Below the pieces are notes generated by a model. The model saw only the letters and a list, made by a program, of their open reading frames with translations, did not search any database and was not told the DNA's origin. Of a stretch of DNA of 64,000 nucleotides, positions 1 through 8,994 are shown piece by piece. Source of the DNA: an uncultured Granulosicoccaceae bacterium (GTDB lineage Bacteria; Pseudomonadota; Gammaproteobacteria; Granulosicoccales; Granulosicoccaceae); the NCBI GenBank assembly GCA_937951345.1, contig CALFCF010000051.1:62001-126000 (forward strand), read 5' to 3'. How positions within the stretch are numbered: position 1 is the first letter of the stretch; every line of letters begins with the position of its first letter. A program made the position numbers and the translations under genes.

Positions 1-249
1 CGATCAGCCGGAGATATACTGTTCAATCCGTATGTATTCGGCGGCTTGATCGTCATGGTAATAAGCATGGCAAGCCACTTGATCGTGTTGTCGCGCGTCG
101 ACATCAGCTTTGCCTATCCCTTTCTGGGATTATCATTTGTACTTATTACGGTGTACGGTGCATTCGTTCTATCAGAGCCTTTGAATATCTGGAAAATCGC
201 GGGTGTGGTTTTTATCGTTCTAGGCGTCAGTATGGTTGCGCAGAGTTAG
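1..249 (+). CDS. C-terminal part of an EamA/SMR-type small membrane transporter (5' cut by window)
   Basis: The reading frame is open from base 1 to a TAG stop at 247-249, so the start lies outside the window. About 82 residues are visible. They contain two strongly hydrophobic segments with the pattern of the last helices of EamA/small-multidrug-resistance proteins, including ISFAYPFLGLSFVL, a conserved glutamate-proline (LSEPL) and a closing GVVFIVLGVSMV helix. That ending is also typical of ArnE/ArnF-like flippase subunits. The next gene, an epimerase, starts 22 bp downstream on the same strand, so co-transcription is likely and a role in sugar or lipid-carrier export is possible. The substrate cannot be told. 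Confidence 0.7.
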   Translation, partial: RSAGDILFNPYVFGGLIVMVISMASHLIVLSRVDISFAYPFLGLSFVLITVYGAFVLSEPLNIWKIAGVVFIVLGVSMVAQS

Positions 250-271
250 TAAATACAGACTTTATAAAAAA

Positions 272-1243
272 ATGAAACATATTATTTTTGGTGGTGACGG
301 ATTTCTCGGCACAGAGCTGACGAAGAAGCTTGTCGAGCGGGGCGAAGCTGTGTTGATCGCTGATATAAATAAAAGCGAAAGCAGTGGCATCTACTCTTTA
401 GCCGGAGTAACCCACATGACGATTGACGTAACTGATCGCTCGCAACTCGAAAATGTACCGACAGACGCTGACGATGTTGTTTATCACTTCGCAGCTAAAT
501 TGCTTGTTCCCATCATGCCGAGACACAAGCGTAAAGACTATTTCTGGCAATCGCTTTATGTCGGGACTCAAAATGTGCTTGAATTTATGGCATCACGAGG
601 GCTGGCAAACCTCGTCTACTACACAACAGACATGGTGTACGGCCGAACAGTCACTAACCCACGACCTGAATCACATCCCCGCGTACCTCTCGGCCCCTAC
701 GGTGAAGCAAAGTACCAGACAGAACTTCTGTGTGAATCCTATAGAGAAAAAGGTATGAATATACCGATATTCAGACCACGTTTGATTATCGGACCGGGCC
801 GTTTAGGTATTCTTGAAAAACTGTTCAAACTAATCGATAAAAATCTGCCGGTTCCAATGATTGGTAACGGCCATAATTTCTATCAATTCATTTCAGTAGC
901 CGATTGTGCGGAAGCTTGTCTGGCAGCAGTTGAACACGATTTTCCAAATGCTGAATTCAACCTAGGATCTACGAATCCGCCCACAGTCAGAGAACTTTTG
1001 GGTGGACTTATCGATCACGCGGGCAGTAAATCGATTCTGCTCCCCACACCCGCCTTCGCGGTTAAAGCATCGCTGGCACTTTTGGATAGAATAGGTATGC
1101 CACTGATGGACCCCGAGCAGTATCTTATCGCCGATGAAACATGCGTTCTCGATTGTTCACAAGCCGCCAAAATGATCGGTTGGGAACCGAGCGAAGACGA
1201 TACTTCCATGTTGATCGCAGCATACGATACTTATGAAAAGTAA
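272..1243 (+). CDS. NAD-dependent epimerase/dehydratase (extended SDR family)
   Basis: A 323-residue protein with an extended short-chain dehydrogenase fold. A GGDGFLG nucleotide-binding loop lies at residues 7-13, a YYTTD strand near 116-120 supplies the Ser/Thr position, and Y143-x3-K147 (YGEAK) is the catalytic pair. RPRLIIGPG and a C-terminal substrate-binding half follow, as in nucleotide-sugar epimerases and related lactone or sterol dehydrogenases. The open frame extends back to an ATG at 236, but that would overlap the preceding gene. The ATG at 272 starts directly with the Rossmann strand MKHIIFGG and is preferred. It follows the transporter fragment by 22 bp. Substrate unknown; a polysaccharide or lipid-linked sugar is a reasonable guess. 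Confidence 0.8.
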   Translation: MKHIIFGGDGFLGTELTKKLVERGEAVLIADINKSESSGIYSLAGVTHMTIDVTDRSQLENVPTDADDVVYHFAAKLLVPIMPRHKRKDYFWQSLYVGTQNVLEFMASRGLANLVYYTTDMVYGRTVTNPRPESHPRVPLGPYGEAKYQTELLCESYREKGMNIPIFRPRLIIGPGRLGILEKLFKLIDKNLPVPMIGNGHNFYQFISVADCAEACLAAVEHDFPNAEFNLGSTNPPTVRELLGGLIDHAGSKSILLPTPAFAVKASLALLDRIGMPLMDPEQYLIADETCVLDCSQAAKMIGWEPSEDDTSMLIAAYDTYEK

Positions 1244-1256
1244 CGCCAAGGCACAG

Positions 1257-1697
1257 TTACAATAACGTTTGCAACGTTCTAACTGACATCCAGATATAAG
1301 TAAGCACAGCGAATGTACAAATCGCTGAAAAGGTCGTCAACACTCCCAACAGAGGGCGGGCAATCCAGCCAAGTAATCCGATAGACACAACAAAAAGGCA
1401 AAAGCCTGTGGTAGCACACCGGGTACCAATCAATCGAATTTTAGCCAGTAGCGCACTTGCCTCGTCACTTAAATTCTCTGCGTTCGCAATTTCAATGGTT
1501 AGTCGCACTTCAGTATAGAGAGCCACCATAAAGAACATAGTTGTTATCACCAGCAGATAGAACACTATCTGTGACATAGGGTCCCGCAATCCTCTGCGAA
1601 GTATATGAATTGCAACGGTGATTGAAAATCCAGCCATCAGACCGCTTAGAAAAGCAACCTGACCTGTACCGAGTTCCGCCAGCGCCGAAGTAAACAT
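1257..1697 (-). CDS. Hypothetical four-helix membrane protein
   Basis: The 146-residue product has four predicted membrane-spanning segments, at roughly residues 12-34, 42-62, 92-115 and 118-140. A polar loop rich in Glu, Asn and Ala lies between the second and third. No catalytic or metal-binding motif is visible and I do not recognise the family. The ATG start is at 1697. It converges with the upstream epimerase, with only 13 bp between the two stop codons. The regular hydrophobic pattern and lack of a competing frame support a real gene. Function unknown. Confidence 0.6.
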   Translation of the reverse strand: MFTSALAELGTGQVAFLSGLMAGFSITVAIHILRRGLRDPMSQIVFYLLVITTMFFMVALYTEVRLTIEIANAENLSDEASALLAKIRLIGTRCATTGFCLFVVSIGLLGWIARPLLGVLTTFSAICTFAVLTYIWMSVRTLQTLL

Positions 1698-1879
1698 GTT
1701 GAATCCTACAAATCGAATGGATTATCGAGACTTTCAGTCATATAAATTGCGCATCTACCCCTACCCTGTACCATCGCTTTAAGCATATACGACAAGAAGG
1801 TATTATCACAGGTATCCAACTTTTTATTGTAACCGCTCAGTGATGAATGCCAATTACCAATATTGTAGTTCGATAAACA

Positions 1880-2374
1880 ATGCGTGAGTCAGTCGATCAA
1901 ATTGACGCGAATTGGATACCTGATGACACAGCGACGCTTGTTTTCGTTATTTGCGATAAGCAGGTATTGCTGATACGCAAAAAGCGAGGGCTCGGCGCGG
2001 GAAAAATAAATGGACCGGGTGGCAAGCAGGAAGCTGGTGAAACACTGCTGGAATGCGCTGTTCGCGAGATCATGGAGGAGGTAAGAATAACCGTGTTTAA
2101 CGCAGAAGCCAGAGGCATCCTGCGGTTTCAATTTATTGACGGCTATAAAATGGAAATGCATATCTTCGTCTCTACTTCCTTCGAAGGAGAACCACAGGAA
2201 ACAGACGAAGCCTTACCGTTTTGGTGCGACCTGTCATCGCTGCCGTTGGATCAGATGTGGGCTGATGATGAATTCTGGTTGCCACACGTGCTTGACGGTT
2301 GCCATGTCAACGGAAAGTTTCTATTCGACGGTGATCAATTGGTCGATAAAAATGTTCACCTGACATTCCCCTGA
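1880..2374 (+). CDS. Nudix hydrolase resembling MTH1/NUDT1 (oxidised purine NTP pyrophosphatase type)
   Basis: A 164-residue Nudix protein. The Nudix box spans about residues 48-70 with G48, E54, R62-E63 and E66-E67; the usual late glycine is Arg69. The segment before the box (KKRGLGAGKINGPGGK) and the C-terminal stretch (MWADDEFWLP, then GKFLFDG) match the layout of the eukaryotic MTH1 subgroup, which cleaves 8-oxo-dGTP and 2-OH-dATP to monophosphates, more closely than bacterial MutT. The assignment to sanitation of oxidised nucleotides is inferred from that resemblance. It stands alone, with about 180 bp upstream of its ATG and 214 bp before the next gene. A weak GC-rich hairpin at 2431-2448 lies downstream but lacks a T-tract. 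Confidence 0.82.
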   Translation: MRESVDQIDANWIPDDTATLVFVICDKQVLLIRKKRGLGAGKINGPGGKQEAGETLLECAVREIMEEVRITVFNAEARGILRFQFIDGYKMEMHIFVSTSFEGEPQETDEALPFWCDLSSLPLDQMWADDEFWLPHVLDGCHVNGKFLFDGDQLVDKNVHLTFP

Positions 2375-2588
2375 TTTCAGTCCGTTCTGAAACTGCCCTG
2401 ATCAACTGCTATACAACCATGAAATAAATTGCGAGGCTGGAACCTCGCGGCCTACAAGCTGTTACACAATGTTGCAATGTACCGGTTTTTGCGTTGTGCT
2501 CCCCAATAACCAGACTCGCAAGCGCCGCTGACATAAGTCAAGCACACCGGTTGACCGCTACTACGCTATATCAATCGGAAAATCTGCA

Positions 2589-4235
2589 ATGAAAATCGGT
2601 CTCTTTCACGGCTATAACCTGGGCGGCTCGGGGAGCAACGAATACACGCGTTACCTCGCTCAAGCATTGATAAATGCCGGCGCCGAAGTTCACTTGATCT
2701 GTCGCGAACCGGAAGCAGAATCACTGGGTTTTGTAGACATCGCGATTCGCTACAGTGGAAGCGGCGAAGCAGAACGCCTGTTCGATTATTCTAAAGAGCC
2801 AGCCGGTAACAACGATACTCTGTGTTATTTGCACGAAATGCCACTCGGTTCTGTGACACCGGTATACGTGACCGATAAACAGCGAGAAGGCGTCGTTAAG
2901 TCTTTTTCCAATTTGACTGACGAAGAATTACAAGAGTACGACGATGTATCTTGTTCTGCTTTGCGTAGAATCCTCAACGATTACCCGCTAGACATTCTGC
3001 ATTGCAACCACGTGACCTATCAGCCGCAAATCGCAGAAAAAATTTGCGTAGAAACTGCCACTCCGTATTTGATCTACCCACATGGCAGCGCGATCGAGTA
3101 TACCGTTAGAACAGATGAACGCTATTTCAACAAAGTACGCGAGTCGATTCAACTGACAGACGGTTTGATTATTGGTAACAATGAAGTCAGAAACCGGATA
3201 ATTTCACTCTACCCGGAACTCGAGCAGCTGATTCTGGAAAAATCCGATATCGTCGGTGTTGGTGTTGATACAAATCTCTTTACCGATTGCCCGCACAGTG
3301 AGCGCCAGGCATCACTCGATACGATGTGTCAGTTACCAATCTCCGGTGGCAAGAGCGCCGAGCTAACCCACGAACTTCAAGCACGTCTGGATAAAGGTGA
3401 GCTCGATGCGGTGACCGACTACCGGAATGCCTACGTTCAAAAGCTAGCCGATGATAACGCCACAGAGAAATTGTCCAGCATCGATCTTGACAAGCCGTTA
3501 CTGCTATTCGTCGGCGCGTTAACCGCTGGTAAAGGACTGCAGGGGTTACTTTGCGCTATGAGCATGGCGCTTCGAAACAATCCGGATATACAGCTCGCGA
3601 TCGTAGGTGCAGGCGCTTACAGAGAATCTCTTGAGGGATTTATTCATTTACTATCGACCCGTGATCGCGAATTGCTTGATGTCATGGCATCTCAGGGTTT
3701 CGACCTCGACTTCAGTGACATGACCGGCGGTTGGGAAGATGTGCAATTCGCCCTTGCTAACCATGCAGACGATATCCTGGCATCTTCCGAGCTGTTGAAA
3801 GAGCGTGTACATTTTATCGGTCGACTGAACCACGACGAATTAAAGTATCTGTTCCCGATCGCGGACCTGGCTGTATTCCCATCAGTGGTACCCGAAGCCT
3901 ATCCATTGGTATTGATGGAATCGTTGTCCAACGGAGTACTGCCAATGGTTTCCTACTTCAGCGGATTTACCGACGGTATCGACGAACTGGAAGATGTCAT
4001 ACCTGGCAGTCTGCTGCAGTTCATGCGTATACCGATGGATCCGACGCAGCGTATAACGACGATGGCGAAGAATCTGGAATCGCTTCTTGCGAGTCCCGAG
4101 TTGCAGACAATAAAACCGCAACTAAGAAAAGTCGCCTGCGAGCGTTATGACTGGAAGCTACGCGCAGAACAAATGATTGTCGGCTATCAGCGGGTTATTG
4201 ATCGAAGCAATGCGGCGCAGCGTAAGGCAGCGTAA
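2589..4235 (+). CDS. Glycosyltransferase, GT4-type (GT-B fold)
   Basis: A 548-residue protein beginning MKIGLFHGYNLGGSGSNEYT, the usual glycine-rich N-terminal loop of GT4 enzymes. A phosphate-binding HGS motif (YPHGSAIEY) lies near residue 165. The C-terminal Rossmann domain opens with LLFVGALTAGKGL and holds the EX7E nucleotide-sugar motif in PEAYPLVLMESLSNG, near residue 440. It is longer than a typical GT4 enzyme (about 380-420) because of extra segments around residues 60-110 and 225-290. Donor and acceptor cannot be inferred. It is monocistronic as seen here. A short hairpin with a T-rich tail follows the stop. Confidence 0.82.
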   Translation: MKIGLFHGYNLGGSGSNEYTRYLAQALINAGAEVHLICREPEAESLGFVDIAIRYSGSGEAERLFDYSKEPAGNNDTLCYLHEMPLGSVTPVYVTDKQREGVVKSFSNLTDEELQEYDDVSCSALRRILNDYPLDILHCNHVTYQPQIAEKICVETATPYLIYPHGSAIEYTVRTDERYFNKVRESIQLTDGLIIGNNEVRNRIISLYPELEQLILEKSDIVGVGVDTNLFTDCPHSERQASLDTMCQLPISGGKSAELTHELQARLDKGELDAVTDYRNAYVQKLADDNATEKLSSIDLDKPLLLFVGALTAGKGLQGLLCAMSMALRNNPDIQLAIVGAGAYRESLEGFIHLLSTRDRELLDVMASQGFDLDFSDMTGGWEDVQFALANHADDILASSELLKERVHFIGRLNHDELKYLFPIADLAVFPSVVPEAYPLVLMESLSNGVLPMVSYFSGFTDGIDELEDVIPGSLLQFMRIPMDPTQRITTMAKNLESLLASPELQTIKPQLRKVACERYDWKLRAEQMIVGYQRVIDRSNAAQRKAA

Positions 4236-4243
4236 GTATGATG

Positions 4244-4266
4244 GCTCGTTTTCGAGCAGGTTGTTT
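4244..4266 (+). terminator. Possible weak rho-independent terminator after the glycosyltransferase
   Basis: A 5-bp hairpin GCTCG-TTTT-CGAGC at 4244-4257 is followed by AGGTTG and five T residues. The stem is short, so termination would be weak. It lies 9 bp beyond the glycosyltransferase stop codon. Confidence 0.35.
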
Positions 4267-4589
4267 TTATAAGGCTACACTTGTCCGAGAAATAGCTGCA
4301 AGTATTCCACCGCAAATTCTGGAATCGATCTGATTAAAAACAACAAATCAAACTAGCATTAGTTTTCCATCAATGCTGTTGGTTTGGGTGTATAGTGACA
4401 CAGACACTGCGGTGATATGGATCAACGTATCCGCGCGTTATCCCACAAAATTCCTTGACTATTTAAGATATTTTTGACTCGACGACACTTAACCTTTAGA
4501 GTTTAAGGGTATTTTCGTTGGAGGCATGCAGTTGTATCGTTGTAAATATGTTTACCGACAACTATATTCTCGTAGTTGCGCATCTCTTT

Positions 4590-4649
4590 CGTATCTTCTC
4601 GCGTATCTTCTCGCGTATCTTCTGGCGTATCTTCTGGCGTATCCTTTTG
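4590..4649. repeat. 12-bp tandem repeat, five copies
   Basis: Five head-to-tail copies of CGTATCTTCTCG start at 4590, 4602, 4614, 4626 and 4638. Copies 3 and 4 end in GG instead of CG, and copy 5 is degenerate (CGTATCCTTTTG). The array lies in intergenic DNA about 235 bp upstream of the response-regulator start. Confidence 0.85.
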
Positions 4650-4882
4650 CGCATCCCTCATGTAACTATAAATTCCGTTTTTTAGATCCCCCCACTTTAA
4701 CTAGATTTCATACATTCATGCGTCCTCGATGATAGTGCTATCGAAACACAGTCCATTAATTACTTCCAACTAGATGTAAGCTAACCATATCTTCTACTTT
4801 AGGACAAATAGCAACTCTATTTGTATTTACGACAGAATACGAGGTTAGCTAGTAGTTACCACAGACAATAGATGTAAATGTC

Positions 4883-5584
4883 ATGAGAGTAGCTTTAGCA
4901 ACGGGATTCTATAACCATCCAGCCTATCATTCGCAGGTGGCAAATTGGCAGGCAACGGGGCGTATCCATCACGAAGCGGTTGACAATTTTGAATCGCTTT
5001 TTCACAATTTAAATCAATCGAAATATGATCTGGTTTTCCTTGGACTAGACCACGCCCCGCTTAGTCCGCTGTTGGAAGTAATCGTACGGGAATACAGCAA
5101 TTTGGAATCATTGCCAATTCTCGTAGCTCTCACTCAGCAATACAGCTGTTGCATACGTTCTGATCTACTGTTATCAGGTGCCGACTGGGTTCTTGAATTA
5201 AACGACGATCAACTAGTGGTTAGTGCAAGAATTGATGCCGTTCTCCGCAGGTGTCGTAAGAGCTATGAAAGCCAGGTATTCGACTTCCCGCCCTATCGTT
5301 TGAACAAAGGATCTATGGAGATCCAATATAATGGGCACACAAAATATTTGTCCAAGCTGGAATTTCGCTTATTAGAGTACCTGTTTATTCATCGCGACGT
5401 ACCACACTCCAGAGATCTGCTTATGCACAAGGTGTGGGGTCGACCATATTACGAAAGTGATCGACGCGTGGATACAAAGATGAGTCATTTACGGACACGG
5501 CTGAATCTTGATGGAAGCTTTGGATGGAAACTGGAGGCAGATCGTAAAGAGCGAGGATACAGATTGAATAGAGTGGTTATATGA
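4883..5584 (+). CDS. OmpR/PhoB-type transcriptional regulator with a degenerate receiver domain
   Basis: A 233-residue protein. Residues about 1-120 follow the receiver pattern, but the acidic pair after strand 1 is missing (MRVALATGFYN). The phospho-acceptor position in YDLVFLGLDHAPL is Gly54, with an aspartate only two residues later at 56. Residues about 138-230 form a good winged-helix OmpR C-terminal domain: LSKLEFRLLEYL, then a recognition region with VWGRPYYESDRRVDTKMSHLR, and a GYRLNR wing at the end. It probably binds DNA without canonical phosphorylation. No histidine kinase gene is adjacent. Start ATG at 4883. Targets unknown. Confidence 0.8.
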   Translation: MRVALATGFYNHPAYHSQVANWQATGRIHHEAVDNFESLFHNLNQSKYDLVFLGLDHAPLSPLLEVIVREYSNLESLPILVALTQQYSCCIRSDLLLSGADWVLELNDDQLVVSARIDAVLRRCRKSYESQVFDFPPYRLNKGSMEIQYNGHTKYLSKLEFRLLEYLFIHRDVPHSRDLLMHKVWGRPYYESDRRVDTKMSHLRTRLNLDGSFGWKLEADRKERGYRLNRVVI

Positions 5585-5957
5585 CGGAGTTGGTTAGCCG
5601 GAGTGTTTTTTGATTTACTTTGCCATGCTACGGGAAACCCGCAATGAAAAAGATGGCGAGCTGAGAACGTTTCTTCCGAAGAAATACGTTCTTTTAAGCA
5701 GCAACATGAAATAAATATTACTGACTCGCTACCGCCCGCTTTGGCCACGCAGCAGGCACCCCCTATTCTGACTAAGACGGTTAGAGCCGCTGCCCAAAGC
5801 CGCCATTCGTAGTTCGTAGCGTTTCAGAAAAATTTATAGCAGAAAGCACAAGTCGATTGAATATTAGCTCTGTGTGAAACAAGTTGGTATATAGCTTTAA
5901 GAAAAGCTACTCACAGCCGAGTAAGGTTGATATGACGTGTCCATATCCTAGGTTTCC
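5585..5957. other. Intergenic region, 373 bp
   Basis: No gene, RNA or clear terminator could be recognised here. A minus-strand open frame at 5485-5748 overlaps the end of the regulator gene and has no protein-like features. Confidence 0.4.
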
Positions 5958-6287
5958 GTGAAAAGGCCTGACCCTTCGAAAACGCCTGGCACAGTACAAA
6001 GGTCTGACAAAGGCGGGTGGGTAATGCTCTCGGCAATTATCCCGGTATTTTTATTCTACCTGGGTGCGGTAGCGTTAAGTGACTTTGGTGCGCCTGCTGT
6101 TTTGACCAAAGTCCTCGGTCTCCTGTGTTTGATAGCTGTGGTGATCTTAATGATCAGCGGTATGCTGATGATGCGTTGTCCACTTTGCAACTACCTGAAT
6201 GCCGGCCGGTATCCATTTGGAACGGTTGTGCCTTACTGCAGGGGATGTGGTGTTGAATTCACCGAACGGCGATACAAGCTTTGGTAG
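5958..6287 (+). CDS. Small membrane protein with a C-terminal zinc-ribbon-like motif
   Basis: A 109-residue product. Two hydrophobic segments at about residues 22-44 and 50-72 are followed by a cysteine pair CPLC and, 17 residues later, CRGC, in the spacing of a small zinc ribbon placed at the membrane surface. The open frame begins at GTG 5958. An in-frame ATG at 6024 just before the first helix is an alternative, which would remove a basic N-terminal tail. No close family is recognised. Flanked by non-coding DNA on both sides. Confidence 0.55.
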   Translation: MKRPDPSKTPGTVQRSDKGGWVMLSAIIPVFLFYLGAVALSDFGAPAVLTKVLGLLCLIAVVILMISGMLMMRCPLCNYLNAGRYPFGTVVPYCRGCGVEFTERRYKLW

Positions 6288-6453
6288 CCAGGTATGTGGC
6301 AAGCCAGGCGACGCTTCGCCGTGAGTCAGCAGTGCTAGATGACGTTAGATCGGCTTAATTCTAACCGGCTCCGGTAGGAACTTAAGCGGACATATATTCA
6401 GATGAAGTCACACATCGCTTGTTGCAGCAAGCGCCTACTTTTACAGCCTAAAT

Positions 6454-7716
6454 CTAATTCTGATAATCCCTTTCATCGGCAATTACCAATCCGTCGTTCG
6501 GAAAAGATTCGTTTGCAATAACCACCTCGCCTTTCAGCTTGAGTATGCGCTGCATGTCATTCGCTAACGCAGGCGTGTCTACCGCATCCGGATGATCAGC
6601 CTCTATCTGCAATGTCATTTTATCTGCATCGCCCTCTCGGGTGACGACAAGTCGCGCACGCCTGATACCCGATTGCGATTGTGCTAGTTCATCGATCTGT
6701 TTCGGATCAACAAACATCCCTTTGATTTTGGTGCGTTGATCTGCTCTGCCCATCCAGCCTTTGATTCGCAGATTGGTCCGACCACAGGGCGAAGGCTCAT
6801 CAATGACTGCTGAGAGATCACCGGTGCCAAAGCGGATCAGCGGGTAAGATTTATTAAAACAGGTAACAACCAGTTCGCCGACCTCACCGGCTTTGACGGG
6901 TGTATCAGTTCCCGATCGCACAATTTCTACAATAAGATTTTCATTGCAAATCATACCCGGGACGATCTCGCCATTTACCGTTGTCTCATACGCAATAACA
7001 CCCAGATCGGCAGTCGCATAACATTGCATCACTCGGATGCCGCGTGACAGGTACTCATCACGTAACGTCGGGAAAAGCGCGCCGCCCGAGACCATGCCGG
7101 TTTTTATCGACGACAACGGCATATTCATCTCGTCTGCACGATCAAGCAGCACCTTCAAATAATCCGGTGTGCCTGCGTATACATCCGGTTGATAGAAATG
7201 CGCAGCTTCAACCTGCGCATCTGTGCCACCGACGCCCGCCGGGAACACAAGACAACCGAGCGCAATCGCACCCTGATCCATAATAAATCCGCCGGGGGTC
7301 GTATGATAGGAGAACGCGTTATGCACCTTGTCACCTGGACGTATACCTGCCGCATGCATCGCGCGTGCAACCTGCCAGGGGTCAGAACCGGGTGCCTGGG
7401 GCTCCCATACCGGCCCCGGTGACATAAACATGCGTGTACCTGCACCCGCTTCTATCCCTGACAGATCTGCAAAACCGCCAAATGGCGGGTTGTTCTGTTG
7501 AGCCAGTTGCAATTCAGGCTTGCGTAAGACCGGTAAGGACGACAACGCATCACGCGTGTTAATCGTTGATGTAGAGATCTGAGTGAGGCGCTCAGCATGA
7601 CCGGGACAATGGGCTTTAGCGTGATCAAGGAGTTCAGGCAGTCGCTGGAATAAGTCCGTTTCTCTGTCAGCCGGGACTCGCGTTTCAAGTGAATCAAAAT
7701 TGACTGCGTTGTTCAA
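6454..7716 (-). CDS. PaaK-like AMP-binding ligase (phenylacetate-CoA ligase family)
   Basis: A 420-residue protein of the phenylacetate-CoA ligase type. TTG start at 7716, supported by AGGAGA six bases upstream. Recognisable parts are the mid-domain GMVSGGALFPTL, CYATADLG in place of the usual YGxTE motif, a YPLIRFGTGDLSA hinge motif, and a small C-terminal domain (LRIKGWMGRADQRTKIKGMFV). The Ser/Thr/Gly-rich loop SSGTTGKP normally needed to bind ATP phosphates is replaced by MFMSPGPVWEPQ, so adenylation may differ from classic PaaK. It is the last gene of the HAAT transporter cluster. The natural substrate is probably an aromatic or other carboxylic acid imported by that transporter (inference). 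Confidence 0.75.
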   Translation of the reverse strand: MNNAVNFDSLETRVPADRETDLFQRLPELLDHAKAHCPGHAERLTQISTSTINTRDALSSLPVLRKPELQLAQQNNPPFGGFADLSGIEAGAGTRMFMSPGPVWEPQAPGSDPWQVARAMHAAGIRPGDKVHNAFSYHTTPGGFIMDQGAIALGCLVFPAGVGGTDAQVEAAHFYQPDVYAGTPDYLKVLLDRADEMNMPLSSIKTGMVSGGALFPTLRDEYLSRGIRVMQCYATADLGVIAYETTVNGEIVPGMICNENLIVEIVRSGTDTPVKAGEVGELVVTCFNKSYPLIRFGTGDLSAVIDEPSPCGRTNLRIKGWMGRADQRTKIKGMFVDPKQIDELAQSQSGIRRARLVVTREGDADKMTLQIEADHPDAVDTPALANDMQRILKLKGEVVIANESFPNDGLVIADERDYQN

Positions 7717-7935
7717 AAAAGTCTCCTGTCTGCTAATTTACAAACGCCCGTGCTTCACTCGCTGTAAATAGGAAAAGCGAATAACGACAATAATGTACAA
7801 CAGTGATTACTAAATACACTCACTACCAACAACGGTTATCCTTAACAATGGCGACCGTTACACGCAACTGAATATCAGAACAGGTGTGTAGCAAGATTGG
7901 CAGATCTCGCACAACAAGATCCTATTGAATGCTTC

Positions 7936-8793
7936 TTATGACAACCAGCGCTTACGCCGTCGATAGCTTCTGACGTTACGGAAGCCGCGCTTACCCTCTT
8001 CGGCAACCCCGAGGTAGAACTCACGCACATCCGGATTTTCGCGCAAATCGCTCGCAGATCCATCCATCACAACGCGACCCGATTCCAGAATGTAGCCGTA
8101 GTGCGCGTATCGTAGCGCGATGTTTGTGTTTTGCTCTGCTAACAGAAACGACACCCCTTCTTGTTCATTAAGGCGTTTTACAATCTCAAAAATCTCCTCG
8201 ACTAACTGCGGGGCTAAACCCATGGAAGGTTCATCAAGCAGAATTGTTTCAGGACTGGACATCAAGGCCCGGCCGATCGCACACATCTGCTGTTCACCGC
8301 CCGAAGTATAGCCCGCCTGTGATTTACGTCGCTCTTGCAGACGCGGGAAATACTCATAAACCATTTCAAGGTCTTTGTTTACAGCCGCTTTACCATCGCT
8401 GCGCGTGTAGGCGCCGGTAAGGAGATTATCCTCAACGGTCAGATGCTCGAAACAATGCCGCCCTTCCATAACCTGAACCACACCTTGCTTGACCAGATCA
8501 GACGGACTGAGATTAGTGATCGAGTTGCCGCGATACTGGATGCTGCCTTTTGTCACAAGGCCTCGCTCAGAGTGCAGTAGATTCGAAACAGCTTTCAGTG
8601 TTGTTGTTTTGCCCGCGCCATTACCGCCCAGCAAAGCAGTGATACCACCTTTAGGCACAGACAAGCTGACACCCTTTAGTACCAGTATCACGTGGTTGTA
8701 AATCACCTCGATATTGTTTATTTCGAGTAGCGATTCAGCAGCCGTAGCGGCACCTTGTTGCGAGTCGTTTTCGACGGTGGCGGCCTGATCCAT
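7936..8793 (-). CDS. livF: HAAT-family ABC transporter ATP-binding protein (LivF type)
   Basis: A 285-residue ATPase. Walker A GGNGAGKT lies at residues 56-63, the ABC signature SGGEQ at 164-168 and Walker B ILLDEP at 184-189, followed by LLAEQN as the switch region, as is usual in LivF. A 20-residue N-terminal extension and a basic C-terminal tail (RRRKR) are longer than in standard LivF (about 235). It lies in one cluster with LivG, LivH, LivM and a binding protein, all on the minus strand, and would energise uptake with LivG. A hairpin separates it from the binding-protein gene upstream. Confidence 0.88.
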   Translation of the reverse strand: MDQAATVENDSQQGAATAAESLLEINNIEVIYNHVILVLKGVSLSVPKGGITALLGGNGAGKTTTLKAVSNLLHSERGLVTKGSIQYRGNSITNLSPSDLVKQGVVQVMEGRHCFEHLTVEDNLLTGAYTRSDGKAAVNKDLEMVYEYFPRLQERRKSQAGYTSGGEQQMCAIGRALMSSPETILLDEPSMGLAPQLVEEIFEIVKRLNEQEGVSFLLAEQNTNIALRYAHYGYILESGRVVMDGSASDLRENPDVREFYLGVAEEGKRGFRNVRSYRRRKRWLS

Positions 8794-8885
8794 GAAGAAA
8801 AAGAAAATTCAGTAAGTGAGTGAGCACAAGGTGTATGTCGAATTGAACCTAAACATACACTGATCAAATTATCAAAAATTCAAGA

Positions 8886-8921
8886 AACTACCCAATGCAA
8901 CCGAAGCTGCATCGGGTAGTT
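8886..8921 (-). terminator. Hairpin between livK-like and livF-like genes (partial terminator or processing signal)
   Basis: An inverted repeat AACTACCC...GGGTAGTT with an inner ATGCA/TGCAT pairing forms a stem of about 13 bp around a short loop. On the minus strand it is followed by TTCTTGAATTTTT. It sits just downstream of the binding-protein gene. Such a hairpin commonly raises the mRNA level of the binding protein relative to the downstream ATPase gene (inference). Confidence 0.6.
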
Positions 8922-8994
8922 ATCATCAGTACTACAATCATCAATACCAGAAGAACATCAAAACAGACTAAAGACTGCTACCTAAAACGTCAGG

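Larger units (their letters stand above)
4236..4882. other. Long intergenic region, 647 bp
   Basis: This stretch holds the weak hairpin at 4244-4257 and a 12-bp tandem repeat at 4590-4649. An open frame of 68 codons (4526-4732) runs through the repeat and encodes a YLLA repeat, but nothing else supports it as a gene. The remainder is AT-rich. It presumably contains the promoter of the response-regulator gene at 4883, although I could not place one with confidence. Confidence 0.5.

Noticed and set aside
2431-2448. GC-rich hairpin after the Nudix gene as a terminator
   Set aside because: The stem is only 6 bp and no T-tract follows.
4526-4732. 68-codon frame encoding a YLLA repeat
   Set aside because: The frame exists only because the 12-bp tandem repeat contains no stop; there is no ribosome-binding site or conserved sequence.
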